In this document: positions 19,954 through 28,275 of the stretch, one piece after another
Layout: each line of letters starts with the position of its first letter
How positions within the stretch are numbered: position 1 is the first letter of the stretch
Source: Marihabitans asiaticum
GTDB lineage: Bacteria; Actinomycetota; Actinomycetes; Actinomycetales; Dermatophilaceae
Length of the DNA stretch: 64,000 nucleotides
Reading direction: 5' to 3'
Assembly: GCF_007828725.1 (NCBI RefSeq)
Contig: NZ_VIUW01000003.1
Span: 434,001-498,000, forward strand
Translations under genes and position numbers: made by a program
The notes under the pieces: model-generated
The model's input: the letters and a program-made list of their open reading frames with translations, nothing else
Databases searched by the model: none
What the model was told of the DNA's origin: nothing

Positions 19954-20978
19954 CCCCTTCGCCGTCAGCGACCACGGCAAGCCCGCTGCGCGGGGTCGAG
20001 GGGCTGATCTGCGACCTCGACGGCGTCGTCTATCGCGGCGCGGACGCGGTACCGCACGCGGTCGAAGCACTCTCCGGCACCGGGCTGCCGGTCGTCTACG
20101 CCACGAACAACGCCTCACGTCCCCCCGAGGCCGTTGCCGAGCAGCTGCGCTCGCTCGGCCTGCACGTCGACCCCGCGGACGTGGTGACGAGCTCGACGAC
20201 GGCTGCCGCCATCCTCGGCGAGCGACTGCCGCGGGGGGCACGCGTGCTGGCCATCGGAGGGCCAGGGGTCGCCCAAGCCCTGACCGAGGGCGGCTACGAG
20301 GTCGTCCTGCCGTCCGACGCGGCGGGCTCCGAGCCGGTGGATGCGGTCGTGCAGGGTTATGGCCCGCAGGTGTGTGCTGCCGACCTCGCCGAAGCTGCCT
20401 ACGCCATCGAGGGAGGGGCGCTGTGGCTCGCGACCAACGATGACCAGACCCTCCCGACCGAGCGTGGCATCGCCCCGGGCAACGGCTCGCTGGTCGGTGC
20501 CGTGGCCGGCGCCGTGCAGCGTCGACCCGAGGTCGTCGGCAAGCCGAACGCGCCGATGTACCAGATCGCTGCCCGCCGTCTCGGCTGCCCGCCTGCGCGA
20601 GTACTCGCGATCGGAGACCGGCTCGAGACCGACATCGCAGGTGCCACGGCTGCCGGGACGAAGGGGGCGCTGGTGCTCACCGGCGTGCATGGCTGGGTCG
20701 ATGCGGCCCAGGCCGACCCGACCGAGCGACCCGACCTGGTGCTCGAGGATCTGCGGGGTCTGCGGGGCGAGTACCCGCCCGCGCAGCTGAGCGAGGGGAC
20801 CCACCGCCGCGGCGGGGCGATGGCGAGGTTCGACGGGAGTGAGGTGCGGCTCGAGGGGAGGGGCGTCGACGCCCTGCGCGCCGCTCTCGACGCGGTCTGG
20901 GCGGCGGTCGACGACGCCCGACTGACCCGCGCCGACGCCCAAGGCGTGATGCAGCGACTCGTGGAGCGGGCAGGGTAG
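19950..20978 (+). CDS. HAD-IIA family sugar-phosphatase-like hydrolase
   Basis: A 342-residue HAD-superfamily phosphatase of the NagD/glycerol-phosphate-phosphatase type. Motif I is ICDLDGVVYRGAD (nucleophile and acid aspartates), motif II YATNNASRPPE, the lysine lies in VGKPNAPMY, and motif IV is AIGDRLETDIAGA. The M. tuberculosis counterpart Rv1692 is a glycerol-3-phosphate phosphatase, so that activity is plausible. The final 80 residues form an extra helical tail (AMARFDGSEVRLEGRG onward). The GTG start overlaps the TPR-gene stop. Confidence 0.88.
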   Translation: MTPSPSATTASPLRGVEGLICDLDGVVYRGADAVPHAVEALSGTGLPVVYATNNASRPPEAVAEQLRSLGLHVDPADVVTSSTTAAAILGERLPRGARVLAIGGPGVAQALTEGGYEVVLPSDAAGSEPVDAVVQGYGPQVCAADLAEAAYAIEGGALWLATNDDQTLPTERGIAPGNGSLVGAVAGAVQRRPEVVGKPNAPMYQIAARRLGCPPARVLAIGDRLETDIAGATAAGTKGALVLTGVHGWVDAAQADPTERPDLVLEDLRGLRGEYPPAQLSEGTHRRGGAMARFDGSEVRLEGRGVDALRAALDAVWAAVDDARLTRADAQGVMQRLVERAG

Positions 20979-21020
20979 CGTTGACGGGTCGAATGACCTC
21001 GTCGTGAAAGGCGTCGCGCC

Positions 21021-21524
21021 ATGGATCCGGCCCGCAAGCTCGTCCACCTCTATCTCTCGGTCACCGAGGAGGTGCTCACCCGGGCCCTGGACGTCGTCCG
21101 TGTCGCGGATACCCTGCTCGTCGCCTCCGCCCAGTCGAAGGCGTCGTCGGCCGTGACGCCGCCCCGGGGGTCTGCCTGGCCGGAGGAGGAGACCGGCGAC
21201 CTCGCCGGTGCGTCTGCGGCGCTGCGCGCCCGGACGGAGCCGGAGGAGCAGGAGCGGGCGACGAGGACACCGGCGACGAGGACGCCGGCGACGAGGACAC
21301 CGGCGAAGAAGGCCTCGACGAAGAAGGCCTCGACGAAGAAGACGCCCGCGAAGAAGACGCCGACGAAGAAGGCCTCGACGAAGAAGACGACCGCGAAGAG
21401 GGCCCCGGCGAGCACGTCCGCCAAGAAGACCCCTGCCAAGAAGACCTCGGCCAAGAAGACCCCTGCGAAGAACACGTCGTCGACGTCCACCACCGCGGCG
21501 AAGCGCGGGACGAGCACGGCATGA
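21021..21524 (+). CDS. Histone H1-like lysine-rich protein
   Basis: A 167-residue protein. Residues 1-45 are a conserved-looking helical head (MDPARKLVHLYLSVTEEVL), followed by an acidic linker. From about residue 78 to the end it is a basic tail of 5-residue repeats (RTPAT, KKAST, KKTPA, KKTSA), like the C-terminal tails of bacterial H1/HU-type proteins. DNA or RNA compaction is inferred from composition. The stop overlaps the ATG of the next small gene. Confidence 0.75.
   Translation: MDPARKLVHLYLSVTEEVLTRALDVVRVADTLLVASAQSKASSAVTPPRGSAWPEEETGDLAGASAALRARTEPEEQERATRTPATRTPATRTPAKKASTKKASTKKTPAKKTPTKKASTKKTTAKRAPASTSAKKTPAKKTSAKKTPAKNTSSTSTTAAKRGTSTA
21256..21480 (+). repeat. Coding 15-bp tandem repeats in the H1-like gene
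   Basis: About fifteen 15-bp units, each coding five residues: first ACGAGGACGCCGGCG-type, then AAGAAGGCCTCGACG- and AAGAAGACGCCCGCG-type. Units of identical DNA alternate, so copy number could change by slippage without breaking the frame. Confidence 0.75.
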
Positions 21525-21730
21525 CCAGTGAGCCAGGTCCGACCGCCCCCGTCGCCACCGACGCCACCACCACCACCGATGCCACCCCCACCGAGACCGG
21601 CGACCTCGTGATCGACGGTGCTCTCGGTGAGCTCACCGCTCTCCCGGCAGAGGACCTCGACGGCATCCTTGGTGCGGCCGAGTCGTTGCACCGCACGCTG
21701 CAGGGCAGGCTGAGCGACCTCGGTGAGTGA
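21521..21730 (+). CDS. Small conserved hypothetical protein (Rv1693-like position)
   Basis: A 69-residue protein with a Thr/Ala/Pro-rich first third and a helical C-terminal half (ALGELTALPAEDLDGILGAAESLHRTLQGRLSDL). It starts at an ATG overlapping the H1-like stop and ends inside the tlyA start. M. tuberculosis has a similarly small gene, Rv1693, at this place. Function unknown. Confidence 0.7.
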   Translation: MTSEPGPTAPVATDATTTTDATPTETGDLVIDGALGELTALPAEDLDGILGAAESLHRTLQGRLSDLGE

Positions 21731-22562
21731 AGAGCGCCGGCTCGACGTCGCCCTGGTGCACGGCGGGCTGGCCCGCTCGCGTGGACAGGCCAAGGACCTC
21801 GTCGATCGCCGTCTCGTGACCATCGACGGCGTGCCCGCGACGAAGGTCAGTCAACGGGTGCGCGCCGACCAGCTGCTCCAGGTGCTCGGTGACGACGCCC
21901 GCTGGGTCAGTCGCTCCGCGCACAAGCTCGTGGGAGCCTTCGACGCGTTCGCCGGATCCGCGCCTGCTGGACAGGCGGGCGCGGGGTGGCGGGTCGAGGG
22001 CCTGCGCTGCCTCGACCTCGGTGCCTGCACCGGGGGGTTCACCCAGGTCCTCCTCGACCGGGGTGCGGCGCACGTCGTCGCGCTCGATGTCGGGCACGAC
22101 CAGCTGGCGGGCGAGCTGCGAGCCGACCCTCGGGTCACCGACCTCAGCGGGGTGACCGTGCGGGGCCTGAGCCCCGGCGACATCGGCGGCCCGGTCGACC
22201 GGATCGTCGCCGACCTGAGCTTCATCTCCCTTCGCCTCGCCCTGCCGTCCGTCCGGCGCTGTCTCCTGCCGGGCGGACAGGCCGTGCTCCTCGTCAAGCC
22301 GCAGTTCGAGGTCGGTCGGGCCCGCCTGAGCAAGCACGGTGTCGTCGGCTCTGCCGCAGCGCGGCACGATGCCCTCGTCGGCGTCCTCACCTCGGCGGGG
22401 GAAGAAGGGCTTGCCGTCCTAGGACTCGAGCGCAGCCCGATTACCGGCGGGGAGGGCAACCGCGAGTACCTGCTCTGGCTGGCCGCCGCGAGCGATGTCG
22501 GCATGTCGTGGCAGGCTCAGACCGAGACGGTGCGGGCCGTGACGACCCAGGAGGACCACTGA
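21723..22562 (+). CDS. tlyA: TlyA-type 16S/23S rRNA 2'-O-methyltransferase
   Basis: Methylates 2'-OH groups of cytidines in 16S and 23S rRNA; its loss causes capreomycin resistance in mycobacteria. The N-terminal S4 domain covers about residues 5-65 (RLDVALVHGGLARSRGQAKDLV), followed by a FtsJ-like methyltransferase with the SAM motif CLDLGACTGGFTQVLL and the later VADLSFISL and LLVKPQFEVGR. The GTG start overlaps the preceding small gene by 8 bases; the stop overlaps the nadK ATG. Confidence 0.94.
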   Translation: MSEERRLDVALVHGGLARSRGQAKDLVDRRLVTIDGVPATKVSQRVRADQLLQVLGDDARWVSRSAHKLVGAFDAFAGSAPAGQAGAGWRVEGLRCLDLGACTGGFTQVLLDRGAAHVVALDVGHDQLAGELRADPRVTDLSGVTVRGLSPGDIGGPVDRIVADLSFISLRLALPSVRRCLLPGGQAVLLVKPQFEVGRARLSKHGVVGSAAARHDALVGVLTSAGEEGLAVLGLERSPITGGEGNREYLLWLAAASDVGMSWQAQTETVRAVTTQEDH

Positions 22563-23500
22563 TGAGCACCAGGCGCATCCTGCTCGTGGCGCACCCCGGT
22601 CGGCCCGAGGCGCTCGACGTCGCCGGGCAGGTCGTGGGGCGACTGCAGGCCGCAGGGCTCGAGGTAGCCCTCCCCGTCGGCGAGCTCATGGACGGCCCGC
22701 TCGGCACGACCCCTGGGGTGGTCCCGGGCGACCCGGCCGCTCCCGGGGGCGCGGCCGCGGGGTGCGAGCTCGTCGTGGTCCTCGGGGGAGACGGGACGAT
22801 CCTGCGAGGGGCGGAGCTCGCGCGAGGCAGCGACGTCCCCGTGCTCGGGGTCAACCTCGGCCACGTCGGCTTCCTCGCCGAGGCCGAGCGTGAGGACCTC
22901 GACGCGACGGTCGAGCACATCGTCGGTCGCTCGTACACGGTCGAGGAGCGGATCACCCTCGAGGTCGTGGGCACCCTCGATGGCCGGGAGCTGGCACGCA
23001 GCTGGGCGCTGAACGAGGTGACCGTGGAGAAGGCGGCCCGCGAGCGGATGCTTGTGCTCACCGTCGAGATCGACGGGCGCCCCCTGTCGACCTGGGGGTG
23101 CGACGGGGTGGTGATGTCCACCCCGACCGGGTCCACGGCCTACGCCTTCTCGGCCGGGGGGCCGATCGTCTGGCCCGGCGTCGAGGCCGTCCTCGTCGTC
23201 CCGCTCAGCGCCCACGCCCTCTTCGCCCGTCCGCTGGTCCTCAGCCCGACCGCGCACCTCGCCGTCGACCTGGTCGCCGGCACCGACGGCCACGGCGTGC
23301 TGTGGTGCGACGGGCGGCGCGCCGTGGACCTGCCGCCGGGCTCGCGGATCGAGGTCTCGCTCTCCGGAGAGCCCGTCCGGCTGGCGCGCCTGACCGACTC
23401 GCCCTTCACCGACCGCCTCGTCGCGAAGTTCGACCTGTCGGTCGAGGGCTGGCGTGGTGGCCGCAGGGAGGAGCGTGCGGAGGACGAGGGGGCCTGTTGA
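22562..23500 (+). CDS. nadK: NAD kinase
   Basis: ATP- or polyphosphate-dependent phosphorylation of NAD to NADP. The 312-residue protein has VVVLGGDGTILRGAE (GGDGT at 75-79), the ALNEVTVEK substrate motif and the glycine-rich CDGVVMSTPTGSTAYAFSAG. ATG 22562 overlaps the tlyA stop. The C-terminal 20 residues are charged and variable. Order tlyA-nadK-recN is standard for actinobacteria. Confidence 0.96.
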   Translation: MSTRRILLVAHPGRPEALDVAGQVVGRLQAAGLEVALPVGELMDGPLGTTPGVVPGDPAAPGGAAAGCELVVVLGGDGTILRGAELARGSDVPVLGVNLGHVGFLAEAEREDLDATVEHIVGRSYTVEERITLEVVGTLDGRELARSWALNEVTVEKAARERMLVLTVEIDGRPLSTWGCDGVVMSTPTGSTAYAFSAGGPIVWPGVEAVLVVPLSAHALFARPLVLSPTAHLAVDLVAGTDGHGVLWCDGRRAVDLPPGSRIEVSLSGEPVRLARLTDSPFTDRLVAKFDLSVEGWRGGRREERAEDEGAC

Positions 23501-25263
23501 TCCAGGAGATCCGTATCCAGGACCTCGGGGTCATCGCCGACGCGACCGTCGACCTCCATCCGGGGCTGACCGTGCTCACCGGCGAGACGGGCGCGGGCAA
23601 GACGATGCTCGTCTCCAGCATCGAGCTGCTCCTCGGCGCCCGCTCCGACGCGGGTCTGGTCCGCGAGGGCGCCACCGAGTCCTCGATCGACGCCGTGCTC
23701 GAGGTCGAGGAGCCGTCCGAGGCGAGCATCATCGCGAAGGGGGCAGGTGCCCGCCTCGAGGACCGTTTGCTGCCGGTGAGCCGGGTGGTCCGGGCGGGCG
23801 GCCGGTCCCGGGCTCACGCGGGTGGTCGGACGATCCCGGTCGGCACCCTCGGTGAGATCACCCGTGGTCTGGTCGCCCTGCACGGCCAGGCCGACCAGTG
23901 GCGCCTGCGGCGAGCCAGCGAGCACCGCGAGGTCCTCGACCTCTTCGGCGGCGAGGCGGTCGCGGCCGCGCGCTCGGAGTACGACCAGGCGCGCGCCCGG
24001 TGGACCGGGCTGCGTGACGAGCTGGCCGAGCTCACCGCGTCCGAGGCCGGCCGGCGACAGGAGCTGGACGCCCTGACCTACCAGCTGGAGCAGATCGACT
24101 CCGTCGACCCGACCCCGGGGGAGGATCACGCGCTGCGAGAGGAGTCCGAGCGCCTCGGTCACGCGGACGACCTGCGGGTCGCCGCCCTGCAGGCGCACGG
24201 GGCGCTCAGCGGAGGAGAACTGCCCGAGCATCCTGATGCGGCTGCGCTGACCGCCGAGGCCGAGCGGGCCCTGGACCAGGTGCTCGACCGCGACCGGCGG
24301 CTCACCCCCCTTCGCGACCGGGTCGCCGAGGTCCGGACCCTCCTCATCGACGTCGCGGCCGACCTCAGCGGGTACGCCGCCGACATCGAGGTCGACCCCG
24401 AGCGGCTCGACGCCGTCCACGAGCGCCGCGCCCGGCTGACCGCACTCACCCGGCGCTACGGGGAGGACATCGACGCGGTCCTGGCCCACCGCGACAGCAT
24501 CCGCTCCCGGCTCCTCGAGCTGCAGCAGGCCGACGACCGCCTGGACGGCATCGCCGAGCAGGTCGAGGCGGCCGCGGCCGAGGTGGCCGAGGCCGCCGAG
24601 GGGTTGACGCGGGCCCGGAGCCGGGCGGCTGAAGCCCTGGCGCAGCGGGTCGCCGAGGAGCTTGCCCACCTCGCGATGCCCGATGCGTCGGTGTCGGTCG
24701 TGGTCGGCGCCGCCAGCGGCGACGAGTCCGATCGGGTGCCTGGCCCGCACGGCCTGATACATGCCGGCCCGCACGGCGCCGACCGGGTGGAGATCATGCT
24801 TGCCGCCAACCCCGGCAGCCCGCCCCGCTCGGTCGCTCAGGCGGCGTCCGGGGGTGAGCTATCCCGCATCATGCTGGCGCTCGAGGTGGCCGTCGCCGAC
24901 AGCGCGAGCTCGATGCCGACCTTCGTCTTCGACGAGGTCGACGCCGGGGTCGGCGGGCGCGCGGGGCTGGACGTGGGCGCGCGGCTCCAGGCGCTCGCCC
25001 GGCGCAGCCAGGTGCTCGTCGTGACCCACCTCGCCCAGGTCGCCGCGCACGCCGACCGTCACCTCGTCGTGCGCAAGACGACAGACGGCCGGGTCACCGC
25101 CAGCGACGTGCACGAGGTCACCGGAACCGACCGCCTCGTCGAACTCTCCAGGATGATGGGTGGGGCCGACTCCTCTGCCGGTCTGACGCACGCCGAAGAG
25201 CTGCTCGAGTCGTGCCAGGCCGGTCGAACCCCGAACCCGTCGGCCGACGCCGCGAGGGGGTGA
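23497..25263 (+). CDS. recN: DNA repair protein RecN
   Basis: SMC-like ATPase of double-strand-break repair. Walker A is GETGAGKT (29-36), the ABC signature is ASGGELSRIMLALE, and Walker B is FVFDEVDAGVGGRAG near the C-terminus, with coiled coils between. The start is a TTG (LIQEIRIQDLGVI) overlapping the nadK stop; this matches the family N-terminus and leaves no better start. The 588-residue length is normal. Confidence 0.95.
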   Translation: MIQEIRIQDLGVIADATVDLHPGLTVLTGETGAGKTMLVSSIELLLGARSDAGLVREGATESSIDAVLEVEEPSEASIIAKGAGARLEDRLLPVSRVVRAGGRSRAHAGGRTIPVGTLGEITRGLVALHGQADQWRLRRASEHREVLDLFGGEAVAAARSEYDQARARWTGLRDELAELTASEAGRRQELDALTYQLEQIDSVDPTPGEDHALREESERLGHADDLRVAALQAHGALSGGELPEHPDAAALTAEAERALDQVLDRDRRLTPLRDRVAEVRTLLIDVAADLSGYAADIEVDPERLDAVHERRARLTALTRRYGEDIDAVLAHRDSIRSRLLELQQADDRLDGIAEQVEAAAAEVAEAAEGLTRARSRAAEALAQRVAEELAHLAMPDASVSVVVGAASGDESDRVPGPHGLIHAGPHGADRVEIMLAANPGSPPRSVAQAASGGELSRIMLALEVAVADSASSMPTFVFDEVDAGVGGRAGLDVGARLQALARRSQVLVVTHLAQVAAHADRHLVVRKTTDGRVTASDVHEVTGTDRLVELSRMMGGADSSAGLTHAEELLESCQAGRTPNPSADAARG

Positions 25264-25301
25264 GCGTGGTGGAGCGGAGGCTCTCGGGTGGCCGTGGGAC
25301 G

Positions 25302-26492
25302 ATGCCCCGGATGGCCCTTCGTCCGCAGCGCGCCGACCCCGGTGGCACCGACCTGCCTGGTGTGCCCGGGGTGCTGCGCATGGACCGGCGCACCAAGCAG
25401 CTGACCAAGCGGCTGCGGCCGGGTGAGATCGCCGTCATCGACCACGAGGACATCGACCGGGTCAGCGGGGAGGCCCTGGTGCAGTGCCAGCCGGCAGCGG
25501 TCGTCAACGCCGCCCGCTCGATCACCGGACGCTACCCGAACCAGGGCCCGGAGGCGATCGTCGAGGCGGGGATCCCCCTGCTCGACGCGGCCGGCCCCGA
25601 GCTCTTCGAGCGGCTCGCCGAGGGTCGGCCCGCTCAGCTCGACGGCGCCCGACTGATCAGCGGCGAGGTCGTCATCCCCGGCGAGCTGCTCACCGCCGAG
25701 TCCGTGCGCACGGCGATGGAGGAGGCCCGCGCCGGGCTCGCCGTCCAGCTCGAGTCCTTCGCAGAAAACACCATGCGCTACATGATCGAGGAGCGGGCGC
25801 TCCTCTTCGACGGGGTCGGGGTGCCCGACGTGCGCACCGACTTCGAGGGTCGGCACGCCCTCGTCGTCGTCCGCGGCTACCACTACAAGGACGACCTCGC
25901 GGCGCTGCAGCACTACATCCGGGAGTACAAGCCCGTGCTCATCGGTGTGGACGGTGGCGCCGACGCGCTCGTCGAGGCTGGCCACCGACCCGACCTGATC
26001 GTCGGCGACATGGACTCGGTGAGCGATGCGACCTTGTCCTGCGGTGCCGAGGTGGTCGTGCACGCCTACCGGGACGGGCGCGCGCCCGGCGTCGAGCGGG
26101 TGGAGGCCCTCGGGGTCGACCATGTCGCCTTCCCCGCCACCGGCACGAGCGAGGACATCGCGATGCTCCTCGCGGACGACCGGGGGGCCACGCTCATCGT
26201 CGCCGTGGGGACGCACGCCACGCTGGAGGAGTTCCTCGACAAGGGGAGGGCGGGGATGTCGAGCACCTTCCTCACCCGGCTGCGGGTGGGCAGCAAGCTC
26301 ATCGACGCGAAGGGGGTGAGCCGGCTCTACCGAGCCCGCATCTCCGTGGGGTCGATCCTCCTCCTCGCCCTGGTCGGGGTGCTCGCGCTGCTCGTCGCGA
26401 TGTGGGCCACACCGACCGGGCAGGCGCTGCTGCAGATCGTCGGGGCGTGGTGGGACGACCTGTGGGCGGCCACCGTGGGGGCGCTGTCGTGA
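25302..26492 (+). CDS. steA: SteA-like membrane protein (cell division/envelope)
   Basis: Homologue of M. tuberculosis Rv1697 and Corynebacterium SteA, thought to work with SteB in envelope separation. The cytosolic part has a thiamin-pyrophosphokinase-like region (VLIGVDGGADALVEAGHRPDLIVGDMDSVS) and a single C-terminal membrane helix (ILLLALVGVLALLVAMWA). The start is uncertain: ATG 25302 or 25311 gives a length like Rv1697, while GTG 25266, right after recN, has a better ribosome site. It lies directly upstream of steB. Confidence 0.88.
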   Translation: MPRMALRPQRADPGGTDLPGVPGVLRMDRRTKQLTKRLRPGEIAVIDHEDIDRVSGEALVQCQPAAVVNAARSITGRYPNQGPEAIVEAGIPLLDAAGPELFERLAEGRPAQLDGARLISGEVVIPGELLTAESVRTAMEEARAGLAVQLESFAENTMRYMIEERALLFDGVGVPDVRTDFEGRHALVVVRGYHYKDDLAALQHYIREYKPVLIGVDGGADALVEAGHRPDLIVGDMDSVSDATLSCGAEVVVHAYRDGRAPGVERVEALGVDHVAFPATGTSEDIAMLLADDRGATLIVAVGTHATLEEFLDKGRAGMSSTFLTRLRVGSKLIDAKGVSRLYRARISVGSILLLALVGVLALLVAMWATPTGQALLQIVGAWWDDLWAATVGALS

Positions 26493-27460
26493 TCGACTTC
26501 CGCTACCACATGGTCTCCCTCGCCGCGGTGCTCGTCGCGCTCGCGATGGGAGTACTCCTCGGGGCCGGACCCTTGCGCGACGACATCGGCGACACCCTGA
26601 CCGGCGAGGTCACCAAGCTGCGGCAGGAGAAGGAGACCCTGCGTGCCCAGTCCGAGGAGCGCGACCGGGCCCTGGAGGCGCAGGACGACTTCGTCGACAC
26701 GCTGCTGCCCACCGTCGTCGACGGCCGGCTCGACGGGCGCGGGGTCGCGCTGGTGCGTCTGCCGCGGGCCGACAACGGCGACGTGACCGGCATCGCCGAC
26801 GCGGTGCGGGATGCCGGCGGTCGAGTCACGGCCACCGTCACGGTCGACCAGGACTGGTTCGCCGCGGCGGGCTCGCGGACCATGGATCTCGCGCCCGGCT
26901 CGCCGCAGGTGCTCGCCGACGCCCGTCGTGCGATCGGGCGGACCTCTGGCGAGCCGACGATGCCCGAGATCCTCGGGCTGATCATCGGCAGCCGCTCGGC
27001 CGACAACCTTCCCCTCCCGTCGACCGCCCAGCGGCGCGCAGCGTTCGCCGTCCTCGGCGACGCGGGTCTGGTCAGCGGCGCCCCGCCCCAGGAGAGTCCG
27101 AGCGCCGTGGTCCTCGTGGGAGGCATGATCCCCCAGGACGCAGGCGACGGTCAGGGCGAGGACGATGCCGCGACCCGCACCGCCACGCAGCTCGTCGAGC
27201 TCGCCGCCGACATCGATCGACGCAGCGGCGGTGCGGTGCTCACCGCCCCCGAACCGTCCGTGGGCGGCCAGGCCGTCTCCCCGGTCAGCGTGGCCCGCGA
27301 GGACTCCGGGCTGAGCGACGGGCTGTCCACCGTCGACGGTCCGGAGCGGGCCATCGGCCGAGCCCAGGTGGTCCTGGCGCTCCAGGAGCAGCTCGCCGGC
27401 GACAGCGGGCACTACGGGGTGGCCGCCGACGCCACGTCGGCCATCCCCGACGAGTCGTGA
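26489..27460 (+). CDS. steB: SteB/MctB-like envelope protein
   Basis: A 323-residue protein of the Rv1698 (MctB, linked to copper efflux) and SteB family. An N-terminal membrane helix (MVSLAAVLVALAMGVLLGAG) is followed by a short coiled coil (VTKLRQEKETLRAQSEERDR) and an extracytoplasmic domain of about 250 residues. The GTG start overlaps the steA stop. Copper transport versus SteA partner cannot be decided from sequence; the steA overlap favours co-function. Confidence 0.85.
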   Translation: MIDFRYHMVSLAAVLVALAMGVLLGAGPLRDDIGDTLTGEVTKLRQEKETLRAQSEERDRALEAQDDFVDTLLPTVVDGRLDGRGVALVRLPRADNGDVTGIADAVRDAGGRVTATVTVDQDWFAAAGSRTMDLAPGSPQVLADARRAIGRTSGEPTMPEILGLIIGSRSADNLPLPSTAQRRAAFAVLGDAGLVSGAPPQESPSAVVLVGGMIPQDAGDGQGEDDAATRTATQLVELAADIDRRSGGAVLTAPEPSVGGQAVSPVSVAREDSGLSDGLSTVDGPERAIGRAQVVLALQEQLAGDSGHYGVAADATSAIPDES

Positions 27461-28275
27461 TGCGCCCCCTGAGCGCCGCGGGCGCGGCTCTGCTCGGCGC
27501 CGGCTGCGCGGCCGGTCTGGTCACCCTTGACCACCGCCTCCCGGCTCCGGCCCGACGCGCCCTCGAACGGACGAGCTTCGACGGGAGCGCCGTCACCCTC
27601 GCGGAGGGCCCCGCCTGGGTCGCCGCGACCGCCATCGCAGCCGCAGCCGCGGGAGACGCGACGGCGCTCGGCTGCGTCCTCGGCAGCGGGGCTGCCGGTC
27701 TGGTCGACGACCTCGTCGGGGACGCCGGGACGAAGGGGGTGCGCGGTCACCTCGGCGCGCTGCGCCGCGGCCGGGTGAGCACGGGGTCGCTGAAGATCGT
27801 CACGATCATCGGCGCCGCCGCCTGGGCGGCGCGCCGGGAGGCGGGAGGGGAGCGCGCGTGGCTGCTCGTCGATGCCGGGGTGATCGCCGGGACGGCCAAC
27901 CTGCTCAACCTCTTCGACCTGCGTCCGGGGCGGGCGCTGAAGGTGGGCTGCCTCATCGGTCTCCCCCTGCTGACCCGGCCAGCTGGTCGGCCGGCGCTCG
28001 CAGCGGGTCTGGGTGCAGGTCTCGGGGTGCTGCCGCACGACCTCGCGGGGCGCTCGATACTGGGTGACTGCGGGGCCAACGCCCTCGGCTCGCTCCTTGG
28101 GCTCTCCGCGGTCCGGGCGCTTCGGCCGACGACGCGCGCCGGCGTGCTCGGAGGCGTCCTCGCACTCACCCTCGCCAGCGAGCGGATCAGCTTCACCCGG
28201 GTGATCGAGGCGACACCCGCCCTTCGCGCCCTGGACCAGCTCGGCCGGTCACGACCGGAGGGGGCGAAGCGGTGA
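27457..28275 (+). CDS. MraY/WecA-like membrane sugar-phosphate transferase, short form
   Basis: A polytopic membrane protein of about 270 residues. It carries three traces of the polyprenyl-phosphate sugar-1-phosphate transferase family: DDLVGD (83-88 counted from ATG 27460), NLLNLFDLRPGR (147-158, replacing N-x-x-N-x-x-DG) and GDCGANALGS (202-211). It is some 70-90 residues shorter than MraY/WecA and lacks an obvious family histidine loop, so substrate and even activity are open. The start is GTG 27457 or ATG 27460, overlapping steB. The MurJ-like and GT4 genes follow. Confidence 0.7.
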   Translation: MMRPLSAAGAALLGAGCAAGLVTLDHRLPAPARRALERTSFDGSAVTLAEGPAWVAATAIAAAAAGDATALGCVLGSGAAGLVDDLVGDAGTKGVRGHLGALRRGRVSTGSLKIVTIIGAAAWAARREAGGERAWLLVDAGVIAGTANLLNLFDLRPGRALKVGCLIGLPLLTRPAGRPALAAGLGAGLGVLPHDLAGRSILGDCGANALGSLLGLSAVRALRPTTRAGVLGGVLALTLASERISFTRVIEATPALRALDQLGRSRPEGAKR

